From NCBI GenBank assembly GCA_016719815.1, contig JADJYK010000013.1:144037-208036 (forward strand): a stretch of DNA of 64,000 nt. The letters run 5' to 3'. Both the position numbers and the translations under genes were made by a program. The first letter of the stretch is position 1. Each line of letters begins with the position of its first letter. The stretch is from Chitinophagaceae bacterium. Its GTDB lineage: Bacteria; Bacteroidota; Bacteroidia; Chitinophagales; Chitinophagaceae. The notes below the pieces were generated by a model. It did no database searches and had not been told where the DNA came from. It saw only the letters and a program-made list of their open reading frames with translations. Below, in pieces: positions 1 through 10,985 of this stretch.

Positions 1-633
1 TCCTGTTTGTCCGTCCGAACCACCCAGACCAGCATAACCCGCATTAGATTTTGTATTGCTGGTAAACACCACCCCATCAATTACAATCAGCGGATCGTTT
101 GCATTAATGGTGGTAACACCACGAACACGGAGTGACACACCACCACCGGGCTGACCACTGTTGTTCATGACGGTAACTCCAGCCACTTTACCCTGGATGG
201 CCTGGTCGATTCCGGTAACAGGTAAGTCTTTTAAATCCTTCGATTTAACTGATGAAATGGCGGATGACACGTCCGATCTTTTTGTAGTACCATAACCAAT
301 TACTACCACTTCACTGAGTTTTGTATCGGTTACCTCCAGAGCGGCAACGATATTCGTTACACCTTCAATCGAAAACTCTTTTGGTTTTGCACCGACATAA
401 GAAATAACCAGTGCTTTTGCAGTAGAGGGAACGGTAATTTTAAAAAGACCGTTTGCGTCGGTAGCAACCGACATTTTTGTTCCCTTGATATTTACGGTAG
501 CATTAGCGAGGGGGGCACCTGACTGATCAGAAACCACACCAGATACTGTTTTGCCCTGGGCTAAAACAGCCAGCGAAGAAAGAACAAGCACAATGTTTAT
601 TGCGGCTGCTCTCAGAAATCTTAGACTTCTCAT
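1..633 (-). CDS. SusC/RagA-type TonB-dependent receptor, N-terminal part (runs off left edge)
   Basis: Outer-membrane receptor that would import a polymer fragment (glycan or peptide) with TonB energy. The 211 codons visible hold a signal peptide ending near VLAQG, a carboxypeptidase-regulatory-like beta-sandwich domain (about residues 25-105), the SusC/RagA signature LSEVVVIGYGT, and the start of the plug domain (VAGVTVMNNSGQPGGG, LRVRGVTTINANDPLIVIDG). The ATG at 633-631 directly precedes the signal peptide. The barrel and any SusD partner lie outside the window, so the substrate is unknown. It is transcribed away from the AraC-type gene at 858, a common regulator-transporter layout. Confidence 0.9.
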   Translation of the reverse strand, partial: MRSLRFLRAAAINIVLVLSSLAVLAQGKTVSGVVSDQSGAPLANATVNIKGTKMSVATDANGLFKITVPSTAKALVISYVGAKPKEFSIEGVTNIVAALEVTDTKLSEVVVIGYGTTKRSDVSSAISSVKSKDLKDLPVTGIDQAIQGKVAGVTVMNNSGQPGGGVSLRVRGVTTINANDPLIVIDGVVFTSNTKSNAGYAGLGGSDGQTG

Positions 634-677
634 ATAGCAAATAAATTTTGCCAAAAATTAAACCGATTGCATTACTT

Positions 678-760
678 AATAGTAATACTATTTTAACTAT
701 AATTTATATTTTCAGCACCTGATTTTTATCAAAATCTCTACTTTTTTAGCAATACTGCTA
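678..760. promoter_or_regulatory. Pair of similar inverted repeats between the receptor and the AraC gene
   Basis: Two short dyads lie in the 224-base divergent spacer: AATAGT-AAT-ACTATT at 678-692 and TAGCA-ATAC-TGCTA at 747-760. Both contain the related core TAG(T/C)AATACT. They could be operators for the adjacent AraC-family regulator. This is inference from position and similarity only. Confidence 0.3.
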
Positions 761-857
761 TGAAAAAGGATCAAGTTCTATAAACACAAAGCAATCAGAC
801 TTATAATACTTTTTTATCTCATTTTGTATAGCTTTATATTTAAATGACAAATCTTCT

Positions 858-1736
858 ATGCAAAAAAATATAATGCGGGAGATAACACCCCTGACGAGCG
901 GCGATTGCTTTACCATATTCAGCCGGGTTAAATCAGACTTTGACTTCCCGCTCCACTACCACGAGGAACTGGAACTTAATTTTATAATGAATGCCAGGGG
1001 AGCCAAGAGAACCATTGGTGACCATATTGGTGAAATTGATGACCTGGAACTGGTATTGGTAGGCTCTAACCTGCCCCACGTATGGCAAACTTATAAATGC
1101 AAAAGCAAGGAAATAAAAGAAATCACCATACAATTTCACAAAGATCTGTTTGATGAAAAATTTCTCAGAAGAAACCAGCTGAGCTTTATCCGGAAAATGT
1201 TTGAACGCTCCACCAGGGGCATATTGTTTTCAAAAGAAACGATTGTCCAGATAATGCCCAGGCTCACTGTTCTGGGACAAAAGCAGGGGTTTGATTCAGT
1301 GCTGGAACTGCTTTCCATCCTGCATGATTTGTCTGTTTCCAGGAATATGCATACACTATCCGATGCCACTTTTAGCGGAGCCGAGTTTTCATATAACAGC
1401 CGGAGAATTGATAAGGCCTTTGAGTATATGAACCAGAAGTTCCAGAAAAACAGTACTCTTGGGGAAGTGCCAAAGCTTGTAAATATGACTGATGTTTCCT
1501 TTAGCCGCTTTTTTAAAACAAGAACCGGCATTACCTTTATTGACAGTTTACTGGAACTGCGCCTTGGACAAGCATCAAGAATGCTGATAGATACCACACA
1601 GTCTGTTTCGGAGGTGGCTTATAATTGCGGATTCAACAACATTTCAAATTTTAACCGTCTGTTTAAAAAGAAAAAGGGATGCACCCCGAAAGAGTTCAGG
1701 GAAAGCTATAGCTACGGTAACAGGGTGTTTATTTAA
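858..1736 (+). CDS. AraC family transcriptional regulator
   Basis: DNA-binding regulator of 292 residues. The N-terminal part (about 20-100) looks like a cupin sensor with the FPLHYHEELELNFIMN stretch typical of AraC ligand domains. The C-terminal 100 residues (about 185-285) form the two helix-turn-helix motifs: LGEVPKLVNMTDVSFSRFFK, then VSEVAYNCGFNNISNFNRLF followed by KKKGCTPKEFR. A second in-frame ATG at 876 is also possible as the start. It is divergent from the SusC-like receptor gene and may control it. The ligand is unknown. Confidence 0.9.
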   Translation: MQKNIMREITPLTSGDCFTIFSRVKSDFDFPLHYHEELELNFIMNARGAKRTIGDHIGEIDDLELVLVGSNLPHVWQTYKCKSKEIKEITIQFHKDLFDEKFLRRNQLSFIRKMFERSTRGILFSKETIVQIMPRLTVLGQKQGFDSVLELLSILHDLSVSRNMHTLSDATFSGAEFSYNSRRIDKAFEYMNQKFQKNSTLGEVPKLVNMTDVSFSRFFKTRTGITFIDSLLELRLGQASRMLIDTTQSVSEVAYNCGFNNISNFNRLFKKKKGCTPKEFRESYSYGNRVFI

Positions 1737-2350
1737 TATCCGTACTTATCTTATATTTCTGCATTTCTTTCCTTTTGGAAAATTTGCCGCCTCATACGGT
1801 GTCATCGCCCGGTGACAGGATTGTAAAAACAAAAGAGCAATAATTACCAAAAACAGAAGACGTTTTTCATAGATAACAGATTAAGATGTGAAAATAAGTT
1901 TCTGCATTTAAAATACAACAGAAAAATACGACTGAAATTTTCTTTGCTTATATGAAAAATTACGCCTGTTTATTCCTTTAAAAAGCATCCGTACCGCATA
2001 ATGCGAAACGGGATGCACCAAACGTCACTCTGCATTATTTTATCAATCACACTTTGTTATATTCTTTTCTTTCACATATTGTATAATGTTGCCGGCATTT
2101 CCTGTAATAGAAATAATTGTAAAATGGGTTTCAATTACTGACCCGCTCATACAGCCTGGCCCGGATTCTGTATGTTCAATATATACTTATAACTCACCGG
2201 TGTGGCTTTCCATCTTTTTCACGTTCAGGGCATAGGCTGCGGTCTTTACATTGCCGGCATCAGGTATTCCAATGACTAACTATTTAATAAACCTGACCCA
2301 AATCATTGGAATGGATTTAAAAAACGAAGTGCCTTATAAGGTATTTTTTT
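1737..2350. other. Intergenic stretch with no supported gene
   Basis: About 600 bases between the AraC gene and nrdJ. No open frame here has family resemblance or a convincing start. An imperfect hairpin at 1985-2016 (arms gcatcc / ggatgc with inner cgca / tgcg) is preceded by A residues, so on the minus strand it resembles a weak terminator. On the minus strand around 2043-2276 a short frame is broken by one in-frame TAA. It might be a gene remnant but I do not recognise it. Confidence 0.4.
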
Positions 2351-2381
2351 CAAAAAAACCGTCCCGCATAGTGCGGGACGG
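2351..2381 (-). terminator. Rho-independent terminator of nrdJ
   Basis: A perfect 10-bp stem, CCGTCCCGCA / TGCGGGACGG with a 3-base loop (2359-2381). On the minus strand it is followed by a run of seven T (2358-2352). It lies about 57 bases downstream of the nrdJ stop. Confidence 0.85.
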
Positions 2382-2437
2382 CAGGAGAATTCGTGGGTAC
2401 TTTCTTTATTTGGTTTTCCTTCCTTTCTTTAACCCTG

Positions 2438-5400
2438 TTAGCTGCATCCACCCTGGTTTCCACAGTTCAGGCATTTATAGCAAGTGCCGCTGCGCATCAT
2501 GATGTGGCCGCATACATTACAGGCAGGTGCATCACTTTGCATATTGCGGGCAGATGCACTGAGAGCATCTAGTCCTGCTTCTGCTTTTACTGATTGTGTG
2601 CTGCGCTGTGTTTTTGCCGGTTGTGGCGCCACCGAACCTGATGATGGCGCTATTCTTACGCTTGATAGTTCCTGGTCTTTTTTATCATATTCCAACTGGC
2701 TGGATGCTATATCGTCCCAGTCATCATTACCTGTATTCAATACTTCTGGTTTGTCAAGTATATGAACAAGATCTGTACGGCCCAGGTATTCATAACCCAA
2801 TGCCCTGAAGATAAAATCAACAATTGATGATGTGGTTTTAATATTCGGGTGTTCTACAAATCCGCTTGGGTCAAACTTAGTGAAGGCAAACTTGTCAACA
2901 AACTCTTCCAGCGGCACACCATACTGCAAACCGATAGAGATAGCAATGGCAAAGCAGTTCATCATGCTGCGCATGGTAGCTCCTTCCTTAGCCATATCAA
3001 TGAATATCTCTCCCAGTGTTCCATCGCTGTATTCACCAGTACGAAGGAATACGGCCTGCCCGTTGATTTTTGCCTTTTGGGTAAATCCACGGCGTTTCGC
3101 CGGTAATGTCCTTCTTTCTACAATACTGGCCAGTTTACGCTTCAGTTTTGTATCAGGCGAAGCCTGCACCCTCTTCTGCACTTCTTCCAGCAGTTCTTCA
3201 ACAGTAAGTTTTCCTAAATCAACAATCACCGATTCCTGTTGCTGATCCCTGACTACCGGCACCGCTTCTGCCTTCAGCGTTTCTTCTTCTGTTTTCTTCT
3301 TCTTATCTGATTTATTGCTGAGCGGCTGCGACAGTTTAGAACCATCACGGTACAATGCATTTGCTTTCAATCCCAGCTTCCAGCTCAGGTGATAAGCATC
3401 TGCTATTTCATCAACCTTAGCTTCATGCGGCAGGTTGATGGTTTTTGAAATAGCACCGCTGATGAATGGCTGAGTGGCACCCATCATACGGATGTGTCCA
3501 TGTGCATGTATATACCGCTGTCCTTTATTTCCGCATTTGTTAGCACAGTCAAATACTGGCAAATGTTCTTCCTTTAAACCCGGGGCACCTTCCAGCATCA
3601 TGGTTCCGCATACATAATCATTGGCCGCTTCAATCTGCTCATCGGTAAAGCCCAGTGCTTCAAGCAGGCTCCATTCAAAATCATTGTACTGTTCGGATGT
3701 AAAGCCCAGTCTTTGCAGGCACTCTTCACCCAGTGTGTATTTGTTAAAGACAAAGCCGATTTCAAAAGCAGTGAGAGCAGCAGCATCAAGGCGTTTTATT
3801 TCGTCAGCGATAAAACCTTTTTCACTCAGCGATTGATGATTAATATGCGGTGCCCCTGCAAATGATGCAGAACCGGTTGCATACTTAATAATTTTTTCCG
3901 CTTCTGCATCTGTATATCCAAGATTCTTTAATGCAGTGGGTACAGACTGGTTGATGATCTTGAAATAACCACCACCAGACAACTTCTTGAATTTAACCAG
4001 TGCAAAATCAGGCTCTACGCCGGTTGTATCGCAATCCATTACCAGGCCAATGGTACCGGTTGGGGCAATAACAGTTGCCTGTGCATTTCTGTAACCATAT
4101 TTTTCACCCAGTTCCACTGCATCATCCCATGCTTTGCAGGCAGCTTTCAATAAATAGTCAGGACAGTATTGTGCTTTTATACCCATTGGCTTCAGACTCA
4201 GTGCTTCATACTCATCTGCATCGTAAGCGGCAAGGCGATGGTTACGCATTACCCGCATCATGTGCGATTTGTTCTCTTCATATCTTGGAAAAGCGCCAAG
4301 CACTTCGGCCATCTCTGCTGATGTTTTATAAGCAATTCCTGTCATGATGGCGGTGATAGCACCGGCAATGCCTCTTGCTTCTTCACTGTCGTAAGGAATA
4401 CCGCTTACCATCAGCATTGTTCCCAGGTTGGCATAGCCTAACCCTAATGTTCTGTACTCGTAGCTCAGTTGTGCCACTTCTTTGGAAGGGAACTGTGCCA
4501 TCAGCACTGATATTTCCAGTACAACCGTCCACAGGCGGCAGTTGTATTCATAGCCTTCCACATCAAAATGGTTGGTTGCAGCATCGTAAAACTTCATCAG
4601 GTTGGCCGATGCAAGGTTACAGGCAGTATTGTCGAGAAACATATACTCAGAGCAAGGGTTGGATGCCCTGATGGGTCCGCCTTCCGGACAGGTATGCCAC
4701 TCATTAATGGTAGTATCGTATTGTGTACCGGGGTCAGCACAACGACATGCTGCATAAGCTATCTGGTTCCATAACTCACGGGCAGGAATTTTTTTCATCA
4801 TCCTTCCATCCATTCTGCCTTTCAGTTCCCAGTCGCCATCTTCTTCCAGTACTTTAAAGAAAGAATTGGGAATGCGGATGGAGTTGTTGGAGTTTTGTCC
4901 GCTTACTGTTTTATAAGCCTCGTCTTCATAACCAGACGGATAGCCTGCAGCAATTAATGCTCCCACCTTCTTTTCTTCCTCCACTTTCCAGTTGATGAAT
5001 TCGACAATTTCAGGATGGTCTAAATCAAGGCAAACCATCTTGGCTGCCCGGCGGGTAGTGCCACCGCTTTTTATTGCACCTGCGGCCCTGTCGCCTATTT
5101 TCAAAAAGCTCATCAGGCCGGAAGAGCTGCCGCCGCCGCTCAGTTTTTCGCCTTCACCACGGAGGTTGGAGTAGTTAGTACCTACACCAGAACCATATTT
5201 AAAAATTCTTGCCTCACGAACCCACAAATCCATAATACCGCCTTCATTTACCAGGTCATCATCCACACTAAGAATGAAACAGGCATGCGGCTGCGGACGT
5301 TCATAGGCATTTTTTGATTTCTTCAGTTCGCCATCGTTCTGATCCACATAGTAGTGGCCCTGTGGCTTGCCGGTAATGCCATAGCTTTCATACAGGCCGG

Positions 5401-5826
5401 TATTAAACCACTGCGGACTATTGGGCACGGCCATCTGGTTTAAAATAGAATACACCAGTTCTTCATAAAAAACAGTAGCATCTTTCTCTGATGCAAAATA
5501 ACCGTAACGTTCGCCCCAGGCTTTCCAGCCGTTGGCCATACGGTGTGCCACCTGCCTGGCCGAGGTTTCTCTGCCCAGGCTGCCATCAGCCTGTGGCACG
5601 CCTGCCTTACGAAAATATTTTGTGCAAGAATATCAGTAGCAATCTGGCTCCATTGTTTGGGCACTTCTACATTGTTCATTTCAAACACTGTTTCGCCGCT
5701 TGGATTACGGATTACGGAAGTACGATAGTCGTACTCAAACAGGTCATACACACTTATATCGTCACGGGTAAAGCGACGGTGAAACTGCAAGCCGCTTTTT
5801 GCGGATGCTTTGGTTTTGGTAGCCAT
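2438..5826 (-). CDS. nrdJ: Adenosylcobalamin-dependent (class II) ribonucleoside-diphosphate reductase, with a one-base frameshift
   Basis: Makes deoxyribonucleotides using vitamin B12, so it needs no oxygen and no small subunit. The reconstructed protein is about 1,129 residues. Visible are the substrate-site cysteine segment HACFILSVDDD, the PCSEYMFLDNTACNLASANL block, a TSCPD-type region (GTLGEIFIDMAKEGATMRS) and a C-terminal zinc-ribbon with paired cysteines (CNVCG, CYKCLNCG). The first 70 codons (from ATG 5826, MATKTKASAKSGLQFHRRFT) are in a different frame from the rest. Restoring one A in the run at 5618-5621 joins LAQ to KYFRKAGVPQADGS, as expected for the family. I read this as sequence error because the rest is intact and the gene is normally essential. 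No cobalamin riboswitch could be recognised upstream. Confidence 0.92.
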
Positions 5827-6393
5827 AACTAGAAATCGAATTTATCGGGGTTAGTACTCTTAGTATTTGTTAACGTCCTTACGAAAATATTTTTTAGTAT
5901 CTATACTTCATAGCCTGAAATATTCACATTCTGTGGATAAGGAAAGTGGATAAACCCCTAAAGCCCTGCTGTACTGCATCCGGCGGTTTTTGCACACCCA
6001 AAAACAGTTTGAGGGGAAATTTTTTTTGGAAATATAGCCGCCTGTTACTAAACAAATTTTTTACCAATGAAAAAGGGATAATACCGGCATTTTATACAAA
6101 AGGGTGGGAAAAATACCATGCTTTGTGATAGCAAAGTTGGATATGTGTATTCCGTCAAATAAGTTTGAAAGTAAATACTTATATTTATACGGTAATATTT
6201 CATTTTATGAAATATCTTCTTCCTTATCCCTTCCGCTTTGCAAAAGGGAGTTTTTTCCGGTTGCCGGTTCGCTTATGTTACACCTCTAACCAGCAACACC
6301 AACCACCATAGCCAACGGGTTTTAAAGATCAGTTTTGTGTGGATTGAACGTGGATGACCCAACGGGGTAATATTCACTACAAAAACAATTAAA
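5827..6393. other. Intergenic region between divergent nrdJ and the lipoprotein gene
   Basis: About 570 AT-rich bases that must contain both promoters. I see no convincing gene, NrdR box or riboswitch. The short open frames inside have no family features. Confidence 0.4.
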
Positions 6394-7573
6394 ATGAAGG
6401 TTCAATCAATAAAATATACTTTGGCAATTCTATTTGTCACAATAGCATTAATTACAATTAATAGTTGCAAAAAAACAGACAGAAGTAACAACAATAACAA
6501 TGAGGCTGCTATGGCCAGGGAAAAGCCATACAAGCCACTATTGAAAGATATGGACGGATAACAGCACCGGTAATTATGCGGGTCAATCAGCCAGCTTCTT
6601 TTGTTTCGTATAAAATACAAACGGGCAAATGATGGCCTTTAACAACGGCACCAATGGTATTGAAGCTGTTTGCGGGCAATACAACTGTTCAACTGCACCT
6701 ACTGCCAATGATTTATTCGTTTCATACACCCTGCAATATGTAAGATGGTACTATACATGCGGAACAGGGCATGACCTGACTGCCACATGGAGAATAAGTG
6801 TGCCTTACTCTCTTTTATTGCAAGACCCTAATGGTGATGACTACAGTTTTGGCCGCATACGTATCAGAAATGGTGGAACAACCTTAGTGACAAGCAGTCT
6901 GCTTGGCCAGAACAATCTGCTTATTGTAAATAATGGTACAGATCCAAACTGCAGTTCTAATACACTATATACTGTTACTTATACCTGGCACGATGTTTCT
7001 GACAGCTATTTTCCTGACAATTATATTCAGTGTTCTTTAACCATCTATAATCATTGCTCTGTTACAGGGAATATTAATGCGGTGGGTTACACAGACGGAT
7101 GTCCGGGCCCATCTTCGATGGGAGATGTATTCACACATCCCTGCGACAGGGTTGACCAGGCTTTTGTAAATCCAAATAACGGGCCCAATAACTGTGCAAC
7201 TATTGCAGGTGCCTATGTTGTTTGCACCCCGCCAAGTGGGTTTACGGGAACTGATGAACACCAGGTTGAGTATAGACCTGTTACAAACACCTCAAGTGAT
7301 TTGTGGGAGAATCAGGAAAACGACCCATACAATCAAAATTACAGCGAAGTTCAGCTTGGAAAAATTCCTGGCACAGGAGACCCGGGCACCTCAAGTCGGA
7401 CATTGAATTCTTATACCGATGTTCTGTATTTAAGAGAAATGACACCGAACTCGGGCAAATGGATTGTACGATACCGAAATATTTACAATTCTGGTTGTTC
7501 TAATATATATACTGCACCACCTCCACCTCAAACTTGGGGAGGAAACTGGCATCAGGAAATATGGAACTTGTAG
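6394..7573 (+). CDS. Lipoprotein of unknown function, with two one-base frameshifts
   Basis: Starts at ATG 6394 with a lipoprotein signal peptide (hydrophobic TLAILFVTIALITINSC, lipobox cysteine at about residue 27), so it should be anchored in a membrane and perhaps surface-exposed. The frame breaks after about 43 codons. Adding one A to the run at 6521-6524 and one to the run at 6627-6629 gives a continuous protein of about 393 residues ending at 7573 (EIWNL). The mature part is rich in Asn, Thr, Tyr and Cys (for example TDPNCSSNTLYTVTYTWHD), suggesting a beta-rich extracellular fold. I do not recognise the family. A strong terminator follows. Confidence 0.6.
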
Positions 7574-7594
7574 CTCTTGTTTACTAATAAGTCA

Positions 7595-7629
7595 TGCAAA
7601 GCAGATTTAACTATCTGCTTTGCATTTTT
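7595..7629 (+). terminator. Rho-independent terminator after the lipoprotein gene
   Basis: A perfect 12-bp stem, TGCAAAGCAGAT / ATCTGCTTTGCA (7595-7606 and 7613-7624), followed by TTTTT. It separates the lipoprotein gene from the next gene at 7643. Confidence 0.85.
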
Positions 7630-7642
7630 CCAATGAATAAAA

Positions 7643-10028
7643 ATGAATAAAAAAGTAATCTTAAATATCCTTGTCTCATTTATCACAGCTATTTCATATA
7701 GCCAGCAAAAATTCTGTGCTGATTCCAGCATCAGGATAAAGTATAAAAGTGGAAATCCAAACTATTTTTTGGGTGGTGCATTTTACCCGGATACAAATGG
7801 ATATAGTATGCTATTAGGCGCATACAATAATGCAACATCAACTGAGAACGGAATGATTATTGCCAAAAATAACTGGGGAGACAGTATTTACTGGTCAAAA
7901 AAATACACTTCCATCACAAATGTTATATTATCTGCCCATAATATTATTAAAAATTCAAACGATGTTTTGCTAGTTACCGGAGAAAGAAAATATCTCGGAA
8001 GTACTGATTTTATGCTATGCCGGATCGATACTAATGGCAATATTTTGTGGAGCAGATTTTTCCCGCTTAAAACAGGACATATTAATTATATTGGCCTCGT
8101 AAATAAAAATTCAAGAATCGTTTTTCCCACAAACAATGCCATATACATTTCTTTGCCATTAGACAACCTTCAAACAATATTCAAGCTTGATTTAAATGGC
8201 AACCTGATTTGGAGTAAAGGACTTTATACGCTGCCTTTATTTTCAAGTTCACCTGTTTATGGAATATTTGAAAAAAATGGGGTTATATATTTTACCATGA
8301 ATAAAATACGGCAGGCTCCCAATACATCAATCATTTACTCTGGCACCATCATTACCGGGCTTAATGAATCGGATGGTTCAATAAACGAAAGTGTCCTGTT
8401 GAGCATAATTCCTGATAATCTCGCAAAAGGACTGCACTCAATTAATCTTAATTACAATAATGATGGTACAGTACTGTTAACAGGCTTTGTTTGTTTATCC
8501 CTTCCCGGGGCAGGCATTGAGGCTAACCCCAATACGATGTTTAACTTACAGTTAAATAATGCCTTCAATCTTATAAGAGGCAATTATTATAAAACAGATA
8601 TTACATCGGGACTGGCCCTGAGATTTGATATTAATAGTTTAAAACAAAGTATTTTTTATATAATAAAGAATTTAACCCTATTAAATACTTTTTAGTCTTC
8701 GACAGTACGCAAATATTATTAAAAAGCAGAAAATTTACAATCGCAGGTAATGCAAATGGAGGAGAAGACATAACCATCGATAATAAAAAAAATATACACA
8801 TTTATTATAACTATACTCAAAATAATCAAAGCACCCTTGAATATGTAAGGCTAAGTGATATAGCTATGTCAAATGATTTGAGTTGCTTTGGTATAGACAC
8901 TGCCAGTATTTTGAACAATTTCCCATATCTGTGACAATTGAACCATTTTCATGGGATATAATTAATGATGATGTACTTAACTGTATTCCAGTTAATATAA
9001 ATACGGAAGTTTTCACAATCACCAAAGAAGTCATCTGCAAACAAGTAAGCTACTGCGACAGCATTAAAATACAGGGCAACGCTACTGTGTGCCTGCCCGG
9101 TCCTAATGTTCGCTACACCACCTGGCTCAACCCCCAATGCCTTAAAAGCCGTAGCTGGCAGGTTGATACCAGCTTTGCCACCATCGCTAACTCAGAAGCC
9201 GATACTGCCATTATACTGCAGTTTAAAAAAACAGGCAGCTTTTATTTAAAAACGCTGGTTAACAACTGCGTGGTGGCCGATTCGCTGCTTATTACTGTTA
9301 CCGCCCCGCAAACTTCCCTGCAACTCAGCAAACAGGATACCCTCCTGTGTCCCGGCAGCAGTATTTCCCTTACTGTTAGCCCGGGTTTTAGAACCTGCCG
9401 CTGGCAGGATGGCAGCAGCCTTTTTGCTTTTACCGTTACCACACCGGGGCTTTACACCGTTACTGCCACCGACAGTTGCGGCAATATCTTTGCCGACAGT
9501 GTACGCATACTTGCTGCCGATACCGGTTTTGCGGTGCAGCCCCGTTATAGCATCTGCCCCTTTGACTCGGCTGCAGTACTGCTGCCCCCCGATGCGTTTA
9601 ACATCATCTGGCAGCCTTCCTCATCAGGCCTGCTTGCCGGCAACAGGCTCCTGCTTTTCCCACCGCAAACAACCGCCTATACCATCCGGCTGCAACGGCC
9701 GCCCGGCTGCATCCTGCAAAAAAATACAACTGTGGCTAAAGAAGACTGTCCTGAATGGATTAAGTTCCCTTCGGGTTTTACCCCCAACAACGATGGGCTT
9801 AACGATGTTTTCCGGCCCGCTGTAAGCGGCCATCCGGCTGCCTATGAACTAAAAATTTATGAACGCAACGGGCAGCTGATCTTCGCCACTAAAAACCCAT
9901 TTGCCGGCTGGAATGGCTTGTTTAAAGGCGCTGCCCAAAACAGTGGTGTCTTTGTATTTATCTGCCAATACCGGTTCCCCGGCAAACCCGAAACAACCAA
10001 CAAAGGAACTTTTATGCTTGTACGGTAA
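7643..10028 (+). CDS. Secreted protein with gliding-motility-type (CHU_C, T9SS type B) C-terminal domain; two frameshifts
   Basis: Reconstructed length is about 795 residues. It starts with a signal peptide (MNKKVILNILVSFITAISYSQ). The first half is a beta-propeller-like stretch with repeated DTNGNILW / DLNGNLIWSK motifs. A middle part has Ig/PKD-like segments (LCPGSSISLTV, LYTVTATDSCGN). The last 90 residues are the CHU_C/gliding-motility C-terminal domain (FPSGFTPNNDGLNDVF, YERNGQLIF, GVFVFICQY), a signal for export by the type IX system. The frame breaks at the T-run 8652-8657 and again at 8919-8921. One added T at each restores continuity. No catalytic domain is visible, so an adhesin or surface role is likely. 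Base composition is richer in GC in the C-terminal half. Confidence 0.75.
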
Positions 10029-10128
10029 TAATCCGCTGCTATTTTTCATTATATATAACAATCTGCCTGTTATTGAAGTGGGCAATGCGGAAAGTTTTTC
10101 GCATTTTTGCAGCAATCAATCAGTCAGG

Positions 10129-10884
10129 ATGAAATCGGCGATATATACAGATTTAACAATTAAGAAAAGCCTGGGAAAAAAATCCTTTGCTGTACTTATC
10201 GATCCCGATAAGGTAAATACGGCTGTTCTGGATGAGCTGATTGAACTCTCTGTATCGGCCCGGGTTGATTATTTCCTGGTGGGTGGCAGCCTTGTTATCT
10301 CCAACCATTTAGACGAATGTGTGCAGCACATAAAACAAAACTGCGACCTGCCTGTGTTGCTGTTTCCCGGCAGTCCCTCGCAGGTAAGTAAGTATGCTGA
10401 TGCACTGCTGTACCTCTCTTTAATATCAGGCCGCAACCCTGAGTTGCTGATTGGCCAGCATGTGGTGTCGGCACCATTTGTAAAACAAAGCGGACTGGAA
10501 ATAATGCCAACAGGTTACATAGTAGTAGATGGCGGTGCCCCTACTACGGTTTCTTATATCAGCAATGCAGCCCCTGTGCCCTCTGATAAAAATGAAATAG
10601 CAATGTGTACGGCCATGGCTGGTGAAATGCTGGGCATGAAACTAATCTACATGGATGCGGGCAGCGGCGCCAAACGGCCCATTACCGAAACCATGATTAA
10701 GGCTGTAGCCGATAATATTGAAGCCCCGCTGATTACAGGTGGCGGCATCATCACCCCCGAAAAAGCCTACCTGAACTGTAAGGCCGGAGCCGATGTGATT
10801 GTAGTCGGCAATGCCATTGAAAAAGACGCATCCCTTATCAAAGAAATGAGCGATGCTGTACATAGTGTGCCGGTAAAGGCATAA
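10129..10884 (+). CDS. Geranylgeranylglyceryl-phosphate synthase-like (PcrB/GGGPS group) enzyme
   Basis: TIM-barrel prenyltransferase of 251 residues. The family joins a polyprenyl diphosphate to sn-glycerol-1-phosphate, the first ether-lipid step in archaea, and a second group occurs in Bacteroidota. Diagnostic stretches are FAVLIDPDKV near the N-terminus, VDYFLVGGSL, LPVLLFPGSPSQVS, PTGYIVVDGG, YMDAGSGAKRPI, and the phosphate-binding end LITGGGIITPEKA / GADVIVVGNAIE. The open frame extends upstream to 9901, inside the previous gene, but ATG 10129 (MKSAIYTDL) matches the family's usual N-terminus. What the product is used for in this organism is not shown. Confidence 0.85.
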   Translation: MKSAIYTDLTIKKSLGKKSFAVLIDPDKVNTAVLDELIELSVSARVDYFLVGGSLVISNHLDECVQHIKQNCDLPVLLFPGSPSQVSKYADALLYLSLISGRNPELLIGQHVVSAPFVKQSGLEIMPTGYIVVDGGAPTTVSYISNAAPVPSDKNEIAMCTAMAGEMLGMKLIYMDAGSGAKRPITETMIKAVADNIEAPLITGGGIITPEKAYLNCKAGADVIVVGNAIEKDASLIKEMSDAVHSVPVKA

Positions 10885-10904
10885 ATCTCTTCAAACTGCA
10901 GCAA

Positions 10905-10932
10905 ATAAAAAAGGACCGAAAACTCAGTCCTT
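10905..10932 (-). terminator. Rho-independent terminator of the LytTR regulator gene
   Basis: Stem AAGGAC / GTCCTT (10911-10916 and 10927-10932) with a 10-base loop. Read on the minus strand it is followed by T-rich sequence. It sits between the convergent GGGPS-like gene and the response regulator gene. Confidence 0.7.
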
Positions 10933-10985
10933 ACTATTAGTTCCCAATCCCCGCTTTCAATTCACTTTTTCCCTTTCCCCATTTC

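Noticed and set aside
2043..2276. Minus-strand reading frame broken by one TAA, possible gene remnant
   Set aside because: Two short pieces (31 and about 50 codons) share a frame but show no recognisable domain. Chance cannot be excluded.
2251..2502. Small plus-strand open frame upstream of the nrdJ 3' end
   Set aside because: It runs through the nrdJ terminator hairpin and into nrdJ antisense, with no family features.
5827..5945. Cobalamin riboswitch or NrdR box expected upstream of nrdJ
   Set aside because: No B12-box-like conserved stretch or paired NrdR motif could be found in the leader.
9901..10128. Extended N-terminus for the GGGPS-like protein
   Set aside because: The extension overlaps the CHU_C gene in another frame and the family begins at the ATG at 10129.
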